Source of the DNA: Cytophagales bacterium
GTDB lineage: Bacteria > Bacteroidota > Bacteroidia > Cytophagales > ES-bin-26
Length of the DNA: 16,291 bases
NCBI GenBank assembly: GCA_014379925.1
Contig: JACMKY010000336.1
Location: 1 to 16,291, forward strand
Direction: 5' to 3'
Position 1 is the first letter of the stretch; every line of letters starts with the position of its first letter. The notes below the pieces were generated by a model. That model was given only the letters and a program-made list of their open reading frames with translations, was not told the DNA's origin and ran no database searches. A program made the translations under genes and the position numbers. Shown here one piece after another: positions 7,315 to 13,792 of this stretch.

Positions 7315-8751
7315 TTGGAGTATTTTTCGGTCGTCGAAATCGTATTTCACGCCTTTGATTTCCTGGTAGGTTTCGTGTCCTTTCCCGGCCAGCAGGATGA
7401 TGTCTTTGGGCTTGGCCAGCGCGCAGGCCCGCCGGATGGCCTCGCGGCGGTCGGGTACGATCAAGGTCTTCTTGGCGTGGGTGGCGCTCACGCCCTTTTG
7501 CATCTGCTCGATGATGGCCAGCGGATCTTCGTCGCGGGGGTTATCGGAGGTCAGGATAACCATATCGCTCATTTTGCAGGCAATCTCGGCCATCAGGGGC
7601 CGCTTCGCCCCGTCGCGGTTGCCGCCGCAGCCCACCACCGTAATGATTTGTTGGTTGCCTTCGCGCAGTTTCCCGATCGTGCTCAGCACGTTTTCCAGCG
7701 CATCGGGCGTGTGGGCGTAATCCACGATGCCGACCACCTCGCGGCTGGAGACCACCTGCTCGAAGCGGCCGGGAGCGGCGTTCAGGCCCGAGAGTTGGGT
7801 GAGCACTTCTTCCGGTTCTTCGCCCAGCAGCACCGCCGCCCCGTAGACGCCCAACAGGTTGTAAGCATTGAAGCGACCGATCAGCTTGAACCACACCTCC
7901 CGGCCTTCCACTTCGGCGTGCAAGCCGTGGAGGCTGTCGGCGAGTAGCCGCGCCTTGAACGTGGCCAGGGTCTGCAAAGAAAACGTGTTCTTCCGGGCGG
8001 CCGTATTCTGCATCATCACCCCGCCGCGTTTGTCGTCGGCGTTGACCAGGGCGAACGCCGTGGCGGGCAAACCGTCGAAGAACTGCTTCTTGGCTTGGAG
8101 GTAGTTGTCGAACGTCCGGTGGAAGTCGAGGTGGTCGTGGGTGATGTTGGTGAATACGCCCCCGGCGAAGGTGAGCCCGGCGATGCGGTGCTGCGCCACG
8201 GCGTGCGAACTTACTTCCATGAAACAGTGCGTACAGCCCCCTTTCACCATTTGGGCCAGCAGCGCGTTGAGCGACACGGCATCGGGCGTGGTGTGGGTGG
8301 CCGGAATCACGGTTTCGTCAATCTGGTTCTGCACCGTCGAAAGCAACCCCGCGTGGTAGCCCAGCCGCCGGAACAACTGGTGGAGCAGCGTCACGGACGT
8401 GGTCTTGCCGTTGGTACCCGTTACGCCCACCAATTGAAGCCGGGCCGAGGGATTGCCGTGGAAGTTGGACGCCGCCCAGCCCATAGCCACCGCGCTGTCG
8501 GGGACCTGCGCGTAGGCTACTCCCTCGCGCAACGAGTCGGGCATCGCTTCGCAGAGCACGGCGGCGGCTCCCAACTCCACCGCCTTGCCGATGAACTGGT
8601 GCCCGTCGACCTGCGTACCCCGCAGGGCCACGAACAAGGTTCCCGGCTTTACCGCCCGCGAATCAAAGGCGATCTGCGTAATCTCCACCCCCGTATCGCC
8701 CGACACCGACTGGAGGGAAACCTTGTAGAGAATGTCTTTTAAAAGAATCAC
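7294..8751 (-). CDS. murE: UDP-MurNAc-L-Ala-D-Glu--meso-diaminopimelate ligase MurE
   Basis: Cytoplasmic Mur ligase that adds the third stem residue. The P-loop TGTNGKTTS is at 111-119, ATHTTPD at 151-157, SSH at 181-183, HDHLDFH at 205-211 and VDYAHTPDALE at 343-353. The DNPR motif at 403-406 is the signature of meso-diaminopimelate specificity, as opposed to lysine. The frame is open up to an ATG at 8985, but its first 78 codons do not look like MurE. The GTG at 8751 gives MILLKDILYK, a family-like N-terminus, and 485 aa, the usual length, so it is chosen here. That GTG stands two bases after a copy of an 11-mer repeated at the ftsI stop, suggesting linked translation. Confidence 0.95.
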   Translation of the reverse strand: MILLKDILYKVSLQSVSGDTGVEITQIAFDSRAVKPGTLFVALRGTQVDGHQFIGKAVELGAAAVLCEAMPDSLREGVAYAQVPDSAVAMGWAASNFHGNPSARLQLVGVTGTNGKTTSVTLLHQLFRRLGYHAGLLSTVQNQIDETVIPATHTTPDAVSLNALLAQMVKGGCTHCFMEVSSHAVAQHRIAGLTFAGGVFTNITHDHLDFHRTFDNYLQAKKQFFDGLPATAFALVNADDKRGGVMMQNTAARKNTFSLQTLATFKARLLADSLHGLHAEVEGREVWFKLIGRFNAYNLLGVYGAAVLLGEEPEEVLTQLSGLNAAPGRFEQVVSSREVVGIVDYAHTPDALENVLSTIGKLREGNQQIITVVGCGGNRDGAKRPLMAEIACKMSDMVILTSDNPRDEDPLAIIEQMQKGVSATHAKKTLIVPDRREAIRRACALAKPKDIILLAGKGHETYQEIKGVKYDFDDRKILQSMINGE

Positions 8752-9067
8752 TGGACCGCTGATTGACCGCTGATTACGGTGATGAAATGATTGAATGATT
8801 GTACTGGTGGTCTTCCATTGATTGACTTCACAGACCGTTAATTCAAGCGTGGACAGCCGAACTAGAAACGGTTGTTCTACGCTGGTTATCAAATTTTGAT
8901 TCTCCGGACGCGAATTTATTTTCTTTTCAACCCGGGCCTTTTTTCTTTTAGTGTGACAACGTTGAAACAAATGTTCGCGCAACAACCCTTTCCATTTTCT
9001 TTCAGCGGAATCACCTCAATCATTTAAATCAGCGGTCCGGAATCACCTCAATCATTTAAATCAGCGG
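8752..9067. other. Gene-free ftsI-murE spacer carrying an inverted set of repeats
   Basis: No convincing gene is seen in these 316 bp; the open frame here is only the upstream extension of murE. Its edges hold repeats (8754-8775 and 9006-9069). The middle, about 8800-9005, is A+T richer and shows no repeat or strong promoter that I can support. A secondary murE promoter is possible but not demonstrated. Confidence 0.6.
8754..8775 (+). repeat. Tandem 11-mer GACCGCTGATT (two copies) at the murE start
   Basis: GACCGCTGATT is at 8754-8764 and again, abutting, at 8765-8775. In the minus-strand message this reads AATCAGCGGTC twice, ending two bases before the murE GTG. The same 11-mer occurs in the opposite orientation at 9027-9037 and 9059-9069, so the two sets can base-pair in the transcript. 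Confidence 0.85.
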
Positions 9068-9069
9068 TC
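9006..9069 (-). repeat. Perfect tandem 32-bp repeat at the ftsI 3' end
   Basis: Bases 9006-9037 and 9038-9069 are identical. On the minus strand each copy begins with GACCGCTGATT followed by TTAAATGATTGAGG and GTGATTCCG-like sequence. The copy nearest ftsI overlaps its stop codon by two bases. The exactness implies a recent duplication. A related diverged unit stands at 8765-8800 on the other strand. Confidence 0.9.
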
Positions 9070-11257
9070 AGCTTCCTAGTGTCAGGTAGATTGCGCTTCC
9101 CCGCCGGGCTGGCGTTCCCGGCAGTTGCGACTGCGACCTCACCCGTCCCCGGCCCGCGCGGCTTACGCGAAGGCCTTTGTTTTCCAGCAGGTACAACGCG
9201 TCCTTGAGCGTCATTCCGCACACGTCGGGCACGGCGCCGTCGCGGGTATCGCGGGCGTGCCAGAAAATGGCCGCCGCCCGGTGCCGGGCTTCCACCCAAT
9301 CCTCGCTCTCCCGGGCGTGGTTGGAAACGCCCAACTCGTTGCAGACCAACCGCAGGTCCTCCAGGTAGCCAGCTCGGAGCAGGGGAAACGTGCTGTCGGC
9401 GGTGGTGTACGGTTGGGACAGCAACTTGTGCATCTGGATGTCACGGGCGTACACCTTGTCGGCAATGTCCTTGAAAACGGGCGCGGCCACGTCGGCCCCG
9501 TACTGCAGTTTGCCCTTCGGGTTGTCAATGACGACGGCACAACTGTACTTGGGCTTGTCGGCGGGGAAATAGCCGATGAAAGAGGTGTAATAGCTTCCCT
9601 CAATGTAGCGGCCTTCCCGATTGATTTTTTGCGACGTGCCCGTTTTTCCCGCAATCCGGTAGTCGTTGTTGCGGATATTGCGGGCCGTACCCCGTTCCAC
9701 CACGCCTTCCAGCATGGCCCGGACTTTCTTGAGCGTCTCTTCCGAACAGATTTTCTCGTTGATCAGCTTCGGCTGAAACTGCTCCAGCACTTCGTCGGCC
9801 ATGCGGATTTCCTTGACGAGGATGGGCTGCACCATCCGGCCCCCGTTGGCGACGGCGTTGTAGAAAGCCAGCATTTGCAGGGGGGAAATCTGCGCCTCGT
9901 AGCCGATCGACATCCAGGGCAGCGTCGTGCCGCTCCAGGTGCGGTCGTCGAGGTTTTTGAAATACGGTTTGCCTTCCCCCTTCATCTGGAATCCCAGCGG
10001 CCGGGTGAGGCCGAACGCGTACAGATAGTCGAGGTAACGCTGGGGCTTGGCGCCAAAGTGTTCGATCACCAGTTTGGCGAAGGCCACGTTGGAAGATTTC
10101 TCGAATGCCTGGTTGACCGTGATCTTGCCGTAGCCTCCGTGGTGGGTATCCTTGATGCGCAGGTTGTAGTACTTGAAAACCCCGTTCTGGGTATCGATGC
10201 TGTCGGTGGGCGAAAGGGCCGTTTCCTCCAGGAGGGCAATCATCGTGGGTAACTTGAACGTGGAGCCAGGGTCGGTCAGTCCGCCGACGGCGTAGTTGAA
10301 CTTCTCGGCGTAATTCCCTTCCGAAACGCGGCCCAGGTTGGCCATGGCTTTCACCTCGCCGGTGGCCACCTCCATCACCACCACGCACCCGTAATCGGCC
10401 CGGTGCGCCCGCAACGCCCGCAAGAGTGATGCCTCGGCCACGTCCTGCAGGTTAATATCCAGGGTGGTCTGGATGTCGAGACCGGGTTCGGGCTTGATTT
10501 CCGTGCCATCGTTGACGGGCTTCCAGCTTTCGCCCGCAATCCGCTCGAAGAGGGCTTCGCCGTTGCGGCCTCCCAACTGGCGATTGAAACTAAACTCCAG
10601 CCCCACCGTGCCCCGGCTCTCGTCGTTGATGCTGCCCACGGTGCGTTTTCCCAGCAGGTCGAAGGGAAGCACCCGGCGATCCATCTTCTCGAAGAGTGCC
10701 CCGCCCCGGTAGCGTCCTTCGCGGAGAATGGGCCATTGCTGCATCCGTTTCTTCTGCTGGTGGTCGATCAGGCGGTTGCCCAGGGCCAGGTACTTCTTCT
10801 TCGCCCTGCGGGCGTTGTCGATGCGGTGGCGGTAGTCGTTGGCGGACCGGCCGCCGTAGAGAGCCGCCAGCTTCACGCATAAGCTATCGATGCCCGACCG
10901 GTAGGCGTCTTCCCGGCAGGCAGTGGGGTCGAGGGCAACGCGGTAGTAAGGCACCGAGGTGGCCAGGAGGCTGCCGTTGTCCGAATAAATGTTGCCCCGC
11001 GTCGCCTTCACCACCCGGTAGCTCAGCGTCTTTTCCCGGGCCCGCTGTTTCCAGTGCTCCCCCTGCACGAACTGGATGTGGACGATGCGCGCCAGAATAG
11101 CCCCCGAAAACAGGAAGACAAACAAGAACGCCAGGCGCATCCGGAGCAATATGGACTGTTTGATGTTCAAGGGATGAGGCAGGGTTAAAAGGGTTGGTGG
11201 GGTTAGGGAAGTTAGAAGGGTTGAACTGGGCTGCTTGGCTGATATTCGAATTTTCAA
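9068..11257 (-). CDS. ftsI: Septal peptidoglycan transpeptidase FtsI (PBP3-like) with C-terminal PASTA domain
   Basis: Class B penicillin-binding protein, partner of FtsW in septal wall synthesis. One membrane helix lies at about 41-60, followed by the N-terminal PBP dimerisation domain and the transpeptidase domain. Active-site motifs are STFK at 332-335 (nucleophile Ser332), SSN at 388-390 and KTG at 538-540. A single PASTA domain fills about 674-729, ending in AIYLTLGS. The length, 729 aa from the ATG at 11257, may be overstated: residues 10-30 (SSTLLTSLTPPTLLTLPHPL) are translated from a CTAACCC-like degenerate tract. A TTG at 11170 would give MNIKQSILLRMRLAF, an N-terminus normal for Bacteroidota FtsI, and 700 aa. 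The ATG at 11257 is 24 bp after ftsL. Confidence 0.95.
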   Translation of the reverse strand: MKIRISAKQPSSTLLTSLTPPTLLTLPHPLNIKQSILLRMRLAFLFVFLFSGAILARIVHIQFVQGEHWKQRAREKTLSYRVVKATRGNIYSDNGSLLATSVPYYRVALDPTACREDAYRSGIDSLCVKLAALYGGRSANDYRHRIDNARRAKKKYLALGNRLIDHQQKKRMQQWPILREGRYRGGALFEKMDRRVLPFDLLGKRTVGSINDESRGTVGLEFSFNRQLGGRNGEALFERIAGESWKPVNDGTEIKPEPGLDIQTTLDINLQDVAEASLLRALRAHRADYGCVVVMEVATGEVKAMANLGRVSEGNYAEKFNYAVGGLTDPGSTFKLPTMIALLEETALSPTDSIDTQNGVFKYYNLRIKDTHHGGYGKITVNQAFEKSSNVAFAKLVIEHFGAKPQRYLDYLYAFGLTRPLGFQMKGEGKPYFKNLDDRTWSGTTLPWMSIGYEAQISPLQMLAFYNAVANGGRMVQPILVKEIRMADEVLEQFQPKLINEKICSEETLKKVRAMLEGVVERGTARNIRNNDYRIAGKTGTSQKINREGRYIEGSYYTSFIGYFPADKPKYSCAVVIDNPKGKLQYGADVAAPVFKDIADKVYARDIQMHKLLSQPYTTADSTFPLLRAGYLEDLRLVCNELGVSNHARESEDWVEARHRAAAIFWHARDTRDGAVPDVCGMTLKDALYLLENKGLRVSRAGRGRVRSQSQLPGTPARRGSAIYLTLGS
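11176..11229 (-). repeat. Degenerate CTAACCC-type tract at the ftsI 5' end
   Basis: On the minus strand the sequence runs through imperfect units such as CAACCCTTCTAACTTCCCTA and CCACCAACCCTTTTAACCCT. It resembles spacer repeats elsewhere in the window more than coding sequence, and lies just upstream of the family-like TTG start at 11170. Confidence 0.5.
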
Positions 11258-11281
11258 TCTTTACAATTGGCATTTCAGTGC

Positions 11282-11683
11282 TTATTCCTGCTTGATAACC
11301 ACCTTGTAGGGCGGCACGGAGCTTTCGTACAACCCCATCTTTGCCACTTCCTTGGCCACCTCCGATTGCGTGCTGCGGAGCATGTAATTCGACTTGAGGG
11401 TGGTATAATCGGCACGGAGTTCGTCTACTTCCACCTTCGTCTTGTCCAACCGCCGGATGCTTCGGTCGGCGTAATGGGTGTTGCCAATGTAAAAAATAGC
11501 GATGGCCGTCAGGTACAGGATGTGCGGAATGTACTTGACTGGCAAGCCGTTCTCGAAGATTACGTCCATGCGGACGTAACTTTCGATCAGTTGGAAAAGG
11601 CTACCGCCCCGGCTCGTTTTCGGCGCGGGAGGTTTCGGGGGAGTCTTCGTCGCGTTCTTGGTCATCTCCTTTTCGTTGGTCAT
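11282..11683 (-). CDS. ftsL: FtsL-like cell division protein
   Basis: Small bitopic membrane protein of the divisome core, expected to act with FtsB and FtsQ in activating FtsWI. The 133-aa sequence has a basic, proline-rich cytoplasmic N-terminus (PPKPPAPK at 15-22), a single membrane helix at about 52-68 (IPHILYLTAIAIFYIG) and a periplasmic leucine/charged helix at about 74-100 likely to form a coiled coil. This layout and its place between rsmH and ftsI identify it; sequence identity to classical FtsL is low, as is usual for this family. The ATG at 11683 is used; a second ATG at 11665 has a GGAG directly before it. Confidence 0.85.
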   Translation of the reverse strand: MTNEKEMTKNATKTPPKPPAPKTSRGGSLFQLIESYVRMDVIFENGLPVKYIPHILYLTAIAIFYIGNTHYADRSIRRLDKTKVEVDELRADYTTLKSNYMLRSTQSEVAKEVAKMGLYESSVPPYKVVIKQE

Positions 11684-11692
11684 TGCTGGTTT

Positions 11693-11761
11693 TTGCTCAT
11701 TGTTGGTTGTTCGTTATTCATCCCAAGACCATCCCGTCGACGAACAGCCAACAACGAGCAA
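11693..11761. repeat. Long stem-loop between rsmH and ftsL
   Basis: Bases 11693-11713 and 11741-11761 are reverse complements at 19 of 21 positions, with mismatches at 11707/11747 and 11699/11755. The loop is 27 nt. In the minus-strand RNA the second mismatch becomes a G-U pair. The stem fills almost the whole 87-bp spacer and ends about 10 nt before the ftsL ATG. No T-run follows. Confidence 0.8.
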
Positions 11762-11770
11762 CGGGCAAGT

Positions 11771-12688
11771 TTATATTTTTTCCGCAATCCGCAGTTTCGC
11801 GCTGCGGGCGCGCGGGTTGCGTTGCAATTCTTCTTCACTAGCCACCACCGGCTGCTTGCGGGAGGTGGCCCGCAAGGGTTTGCGCGGGTTGCCGAACAGG
11901 TCCTTTTCCACTTCCCCCGAAAATTTACCCTTGGCGATGAGGTTCTTCACCAGCCGGTCTTCGAGTGAATGGTACGACATCACCACCAGCCGACCACCCG
12001 GCCGCAACATCTCCGTGGCTTGCTCCAGCATCTCCTCCAGGGCCTTCAACTCGTCGTTCACTTCAATGCGCAGGGCCTGGAATACCTGGGCGAAATACTT
12101 GTTCTCTTTTCCCCGCGGGGCGAGCCGGCCCACGGCGGTCTTCAGGTCGTTTACCGTACGAAGGGGATGATTGATCCGTTCCTGTACGACGACGGAAGCC
12201 AGGGTCCGGGCGTTGTGTACTTCCCCGTACATTCCAAAGATCCGGTGCAGTTGCGCTTCCGGGTAATCGCGGAGCACGCGTTGGGCCGTCAATGGCGCTC
12301 GCCCGTCCATGCGCATGTCCAGGTCGGCGTCGAAGCGGGTGGAAAACCCCCTTTCGGGCGAATCAATCTGGTGCGACGAAACGCCCAGGTCAGCCAATAG
12401 TCCATCGAACTTTTCCACTCCGTATTGCTTCAAGTACCGTTGCAGGTGCCGGAAATTTGTTTCTACCAACGTGAAGCGCTCACTTTCCAACGGCACGGCG
12501 TTGGCTTTAGCGTCCGTGTCCTGGTCGAAAGCAAACAATTTTCCAGTGGTCAGCCGCTTCCAAATTTCCCCCGAATGGCCACCCCCGCCGAAGGTCACGT
12601 CCACGTACACCCCGTCCGGCCGGATAGCCAACCCTTCGATGCATTCGTTCAGCAGGACGGGCGCGTGGTACATTTTTTCCTGCATCAT
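11771..12688 (-). CDS. rsmH: 16S rRNA (cytosine(1402)-N4)-methyltransferase RsmH (MraW)
   Basis: S-adenosylmethionine-dependent enzyme that N4-methylates C1402 of 16S rRNA in the ribosomal P site; almost always found right after mraZ. The 305-aa protein has the AdoMet loop TFGGGGHSGEI at 32-42, FDQD at 54-57, DLGVSSHQID at 100-109, RGFSTRFDADLDMRM at 113-127 and the late motif SYHSLEDRLVK. Length is typical. The ATG at 12688 gives MMQEKMYHAPVLL. The ATG at 12673 gives MYHAPVLL, closer to the family start, and has AGGA at a sensible distance, so it is a real alternative. A terminator-like structure lies between it and mraZ. Confidence 0.97.
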   Translation of the reverse strand: MMQEKMYHAPVLLNECIEGLAIRPDGVYVDVTFGGGGHSGEIWKRLTTGKLFAFDQDTDAKANAVPLESERFTLVETNFRHLQRYLKQYGVEKFDGLLADLGVSSHQIDSPERGFSTRFDADLDMRMDGRAPLTAQRVLRDYPEAQLHRIFGMYGEVHNARTLASVVVQERINHPLRTVNDLKTAVGRLAPRGKENKYFAQVFQALRIEVNDELKALEEMLEQATEMLRPGGRLVVMSYHSLEDRLVKNLIAKGKFSGEVEKDLFGNPRKPLRATSRKQPVVASEEELQRNPRARSAKLRIAEKI

Positions 12689-12742
12689 CCATTGTTCATT
12701 CCAACGCCAGAAATCCGTTTATCAACAAATCTTGCACTATCC

Positions 12743-12781
12743 AAAAAAAACCGCATACGCAAGCGGCCCAAAAAGGCGGTT
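12743..12781 (-). terminator. Terminator-like or attenuator structure after mraZ
   Basis: Minus-strand RNA carries AACCGC (12781-12776), then GGCCGC (12768-12763), then GCGGTT followed by a run of T (12754-12743). Either upstream arm can pair with the same GCGGTT; the first pairs perfectly with a 21-nt loop, the second with an 8-nt loop and two wobble pairs. The T-run is 8 long. The first arm begins one base after the mraZ stop codon. It could lower read-through into rsmH while leaving some. Confidence 0.55.
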
Positions 12782-12782
12782 C

Positions 12783-13259
12783 TTAGAAAAGTGCCATTTG
12801 ACTGGAATCCGCTTTGTCCTTGCCCATGTGCTTGGCCACCATGTGGGAAAGCTGCGAGGAACTTTTGATAATTGCTTGATCGTAAAGCGTTGGATTCCAG
12901 ATTTCTATGCGATTGCCAACGCCAATTACCGTCACGTCTTTGTCCACCTGGGCGTACTTCTGCATGGATTTTGGAATGAGCAAACGACCGGCGCTGTCCA
13001 GTTCTACTTCGCCACTGCTGCGCATGAAGTTGCGTTGCAAGATGCGGTGCTCTTCGTTGAACTCGTTGAGGGCCATGATCTTGCTGTAAAACTTCTGCCA
13101 TTCTGGCAGGGGGTATAAAACCAGGTGCGGCTCGAAACCATGCTGAATTACCAGGGAATTGGCCGATTCGAGGGGCAATGCATTCTTTAATTTCGAAGGG
13201 AGCATCAATCGCCCCTTCGGATCCAGTTTGCACTCATGTTCACCCGAGAATATAAACAC
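12783..13259 (-). CDS. mraZ: Transcriptional regulator and division protein MraZ
   Basis: DNA-binding protein with two SpoVT/AbrB-type domains that forms a ring-shaped oligomer and usually regulates its own dcw cluster. The two signature motifs are DPKGRLMLPSKLK at 13-25 and DSAGRLLIPKSM at 88-99. The protein is 158 aa, near the family norm. The start is GTG at 13259, giving MFIFSGEHECKLD, which matches the family N-terminus, and no better start lies nearby. Three 10-bp repeats upstream (13331-13360) fit the known MraZ box. It is first in the array and is followed by a terminator-like hairpin, so it may be expressed more strongly than the genes behind it. Confidence 0.96.
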   Translation of the reverse strand: MFIFSGEHECKLDPKGRLMLPSKLKNALPLESANSLVIQHGFEPHLVLYPLPEWQKFYSKIMALNEFNEEHRILQRNFMRSSGEVELDSAGRLLIPKSMQKYAQVDKDVTVIGVGNRIEIWNPTLYDQAIIKSSSQLSHMVAKHMGKDKADSSQMALF

Positions 13260-13301
13260 CTGATAATTTGTGCTTTAAGCGTATATATCGAAAACTTTAA
13301 A

Positions 13302-13309
13302 CAAACTTA
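13302..13309 (-). promoter_or_regulatory. Possible -7 box of the dcw promoter
   Basis: The minus strand reads TAAGTTTG, an exact match to the Bacteroidota -7 consensus TAnnTTTG, 43 bp before the mraZ GTG. No good -33 TTG box is found at the expected spacing, so support is partial. Repeats 22 bp further upstream would place a bound MraZ over or next to the -33 region. Confidence 0.35.
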
Positions 13310-13330
13310 AACAAAGAAAATGAAAGCTTC

Positions 13331-13360
13331 ACCACTTCTTACCACTTTTTACCACTTTCT
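13331..13360 (-). promoter_or_regulatory. MraZ-box operator, three 10-bp repeats
   Basis: Read on the minus strand, three consecutive 10-mers are AGAAAGTGGT, AAAAAGTGGT and AAGAAGTGGT. The 10-bp period places each GTGG on the same helix face. This agrees with published MraZ sites (TGGG repeats in E. coli, AAAGTG repeats in mollicutes, both with 10-bp spacing). They stand 72-101 bp before the mraZ start. Confidence 0.8.
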
Positions 13361-13428
13361 AATAAAAAAAGCTTTTACCCGAAAAAGCCAGAAAATCACT
13401 CCGGAGAAGGTATCAATGAGATGGGCAG

Positions 13429-13472
13429 CGCCTAACCGTGTGCTAATATTATCGCGGAGTTGCGGTTAGGTG
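13429..13472. repeat. Stem-loop with attC-like outer boxes
   Basis: CCTAACCG at 13431-13438 and CGGTTAGG at 13463-13470 pair exactly; one wobble and one further pair extend the stem to 13429/13472. The loop is 24 nt. The outer boxes GCCTAAC and GTTAGGT fit the integron attC consensus RYYYAAC and GTTRRRY. However the element is shorter than ordinary attC sites and the inner L boxes are not evident, so a plain hairpin is equally possible. Confidence 0.5.
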
Positions 13473-13690
13473 TTCGGTCTTGCTGTTGAAGGATGAGTCA
13501 CTTTCCGAGAAGATTCCGATGGGTCGGGGATTGGATTGCGCAGGGAAGGCAACGGGTAGTACGCATCGGCGCTGAATTTCTTTGCCGACTACGGTGCCGG
13601 GCAATTTTGGCCAAGCGTTCGATCTCAATGGTCTCGGCTATACGCCTCAATCGCTGGGGCAGTCCCGCTGGAATAACTTGTAGCAGTCTA

Positions 13691-13767
13691 ATAGGTACTA
13701 AAATCGGCCCATAGGTAATAAAAATATTACCAAGTAAATACGAAAGTAAGTAATATTTTTATTACCT
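13691..13767. promoter_or_regulatory. Inverted-repeat operator in front of hicAB
   Basis: The left arm at 13713-13730 (AGGTAATAAAAATATTAC) and right arm at 13750-13767 are perfect 18-bp reverse complements with a 19-bp spacer. An extra half-site AGGTACTAAAAT at 13693-13704 repeats the left arm exactly 20 bp upstream. The right arm ends 25 bp before the hicA ATG and overlaps TACCTTCG (13763-13770), similar to the Bacteroidota -7 box. This layout suits autorepression by HicB, whose C-terminus has a helix-turn-helix. Confidence 0.7.
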
Positions 13768-13792
13768 TCGTTTCCTCATCGATCATAGCCTT

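Larger units (their letters stand above)
13361..13792. other. Gene-free divergent region between mraZ and hicA
   Basis: These 432 bp separate minus-strand mraZ from plus-strand hicA. I see no credible gene; a 73-codon frame at 13493-13714 has no recognisable family features. The region holds a stem-loop near 13429-13472 and the inverted repeat in front of hicA. The middle part (about 13480-13690) could be the remains of a gene but no homology is recognised. Confidence 0.5.

Noticed and set aside
9006..9069. Tandem 32-bp repeat as a possible small CRISPR array
   Set aside because: The two copies abut with no spacer and no cas gene is near.
9125..10252. Long plus-strand open frame (375 codons) opposite ftsI
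   Set aside because: It is the G+C-rich shadow of ftsI; the minus frame has all transpeptidase motifs and the plus product resembles no family.
13443..13451. TAATATTAT in a stem-loop, similar to the nonanucleotide of CRESS-DNA virus origins
   Set aside because: One base differs from the usual TAATATTAC, no replication initiator gene is present and the loop is too long; probably coincidence.
13493..13714. 73-codon plus-strand frame in the mraZ-hicA region
   Set aside because: No recognisable domain and its end overlaps the hicAB operator repeat; probably non-coding.
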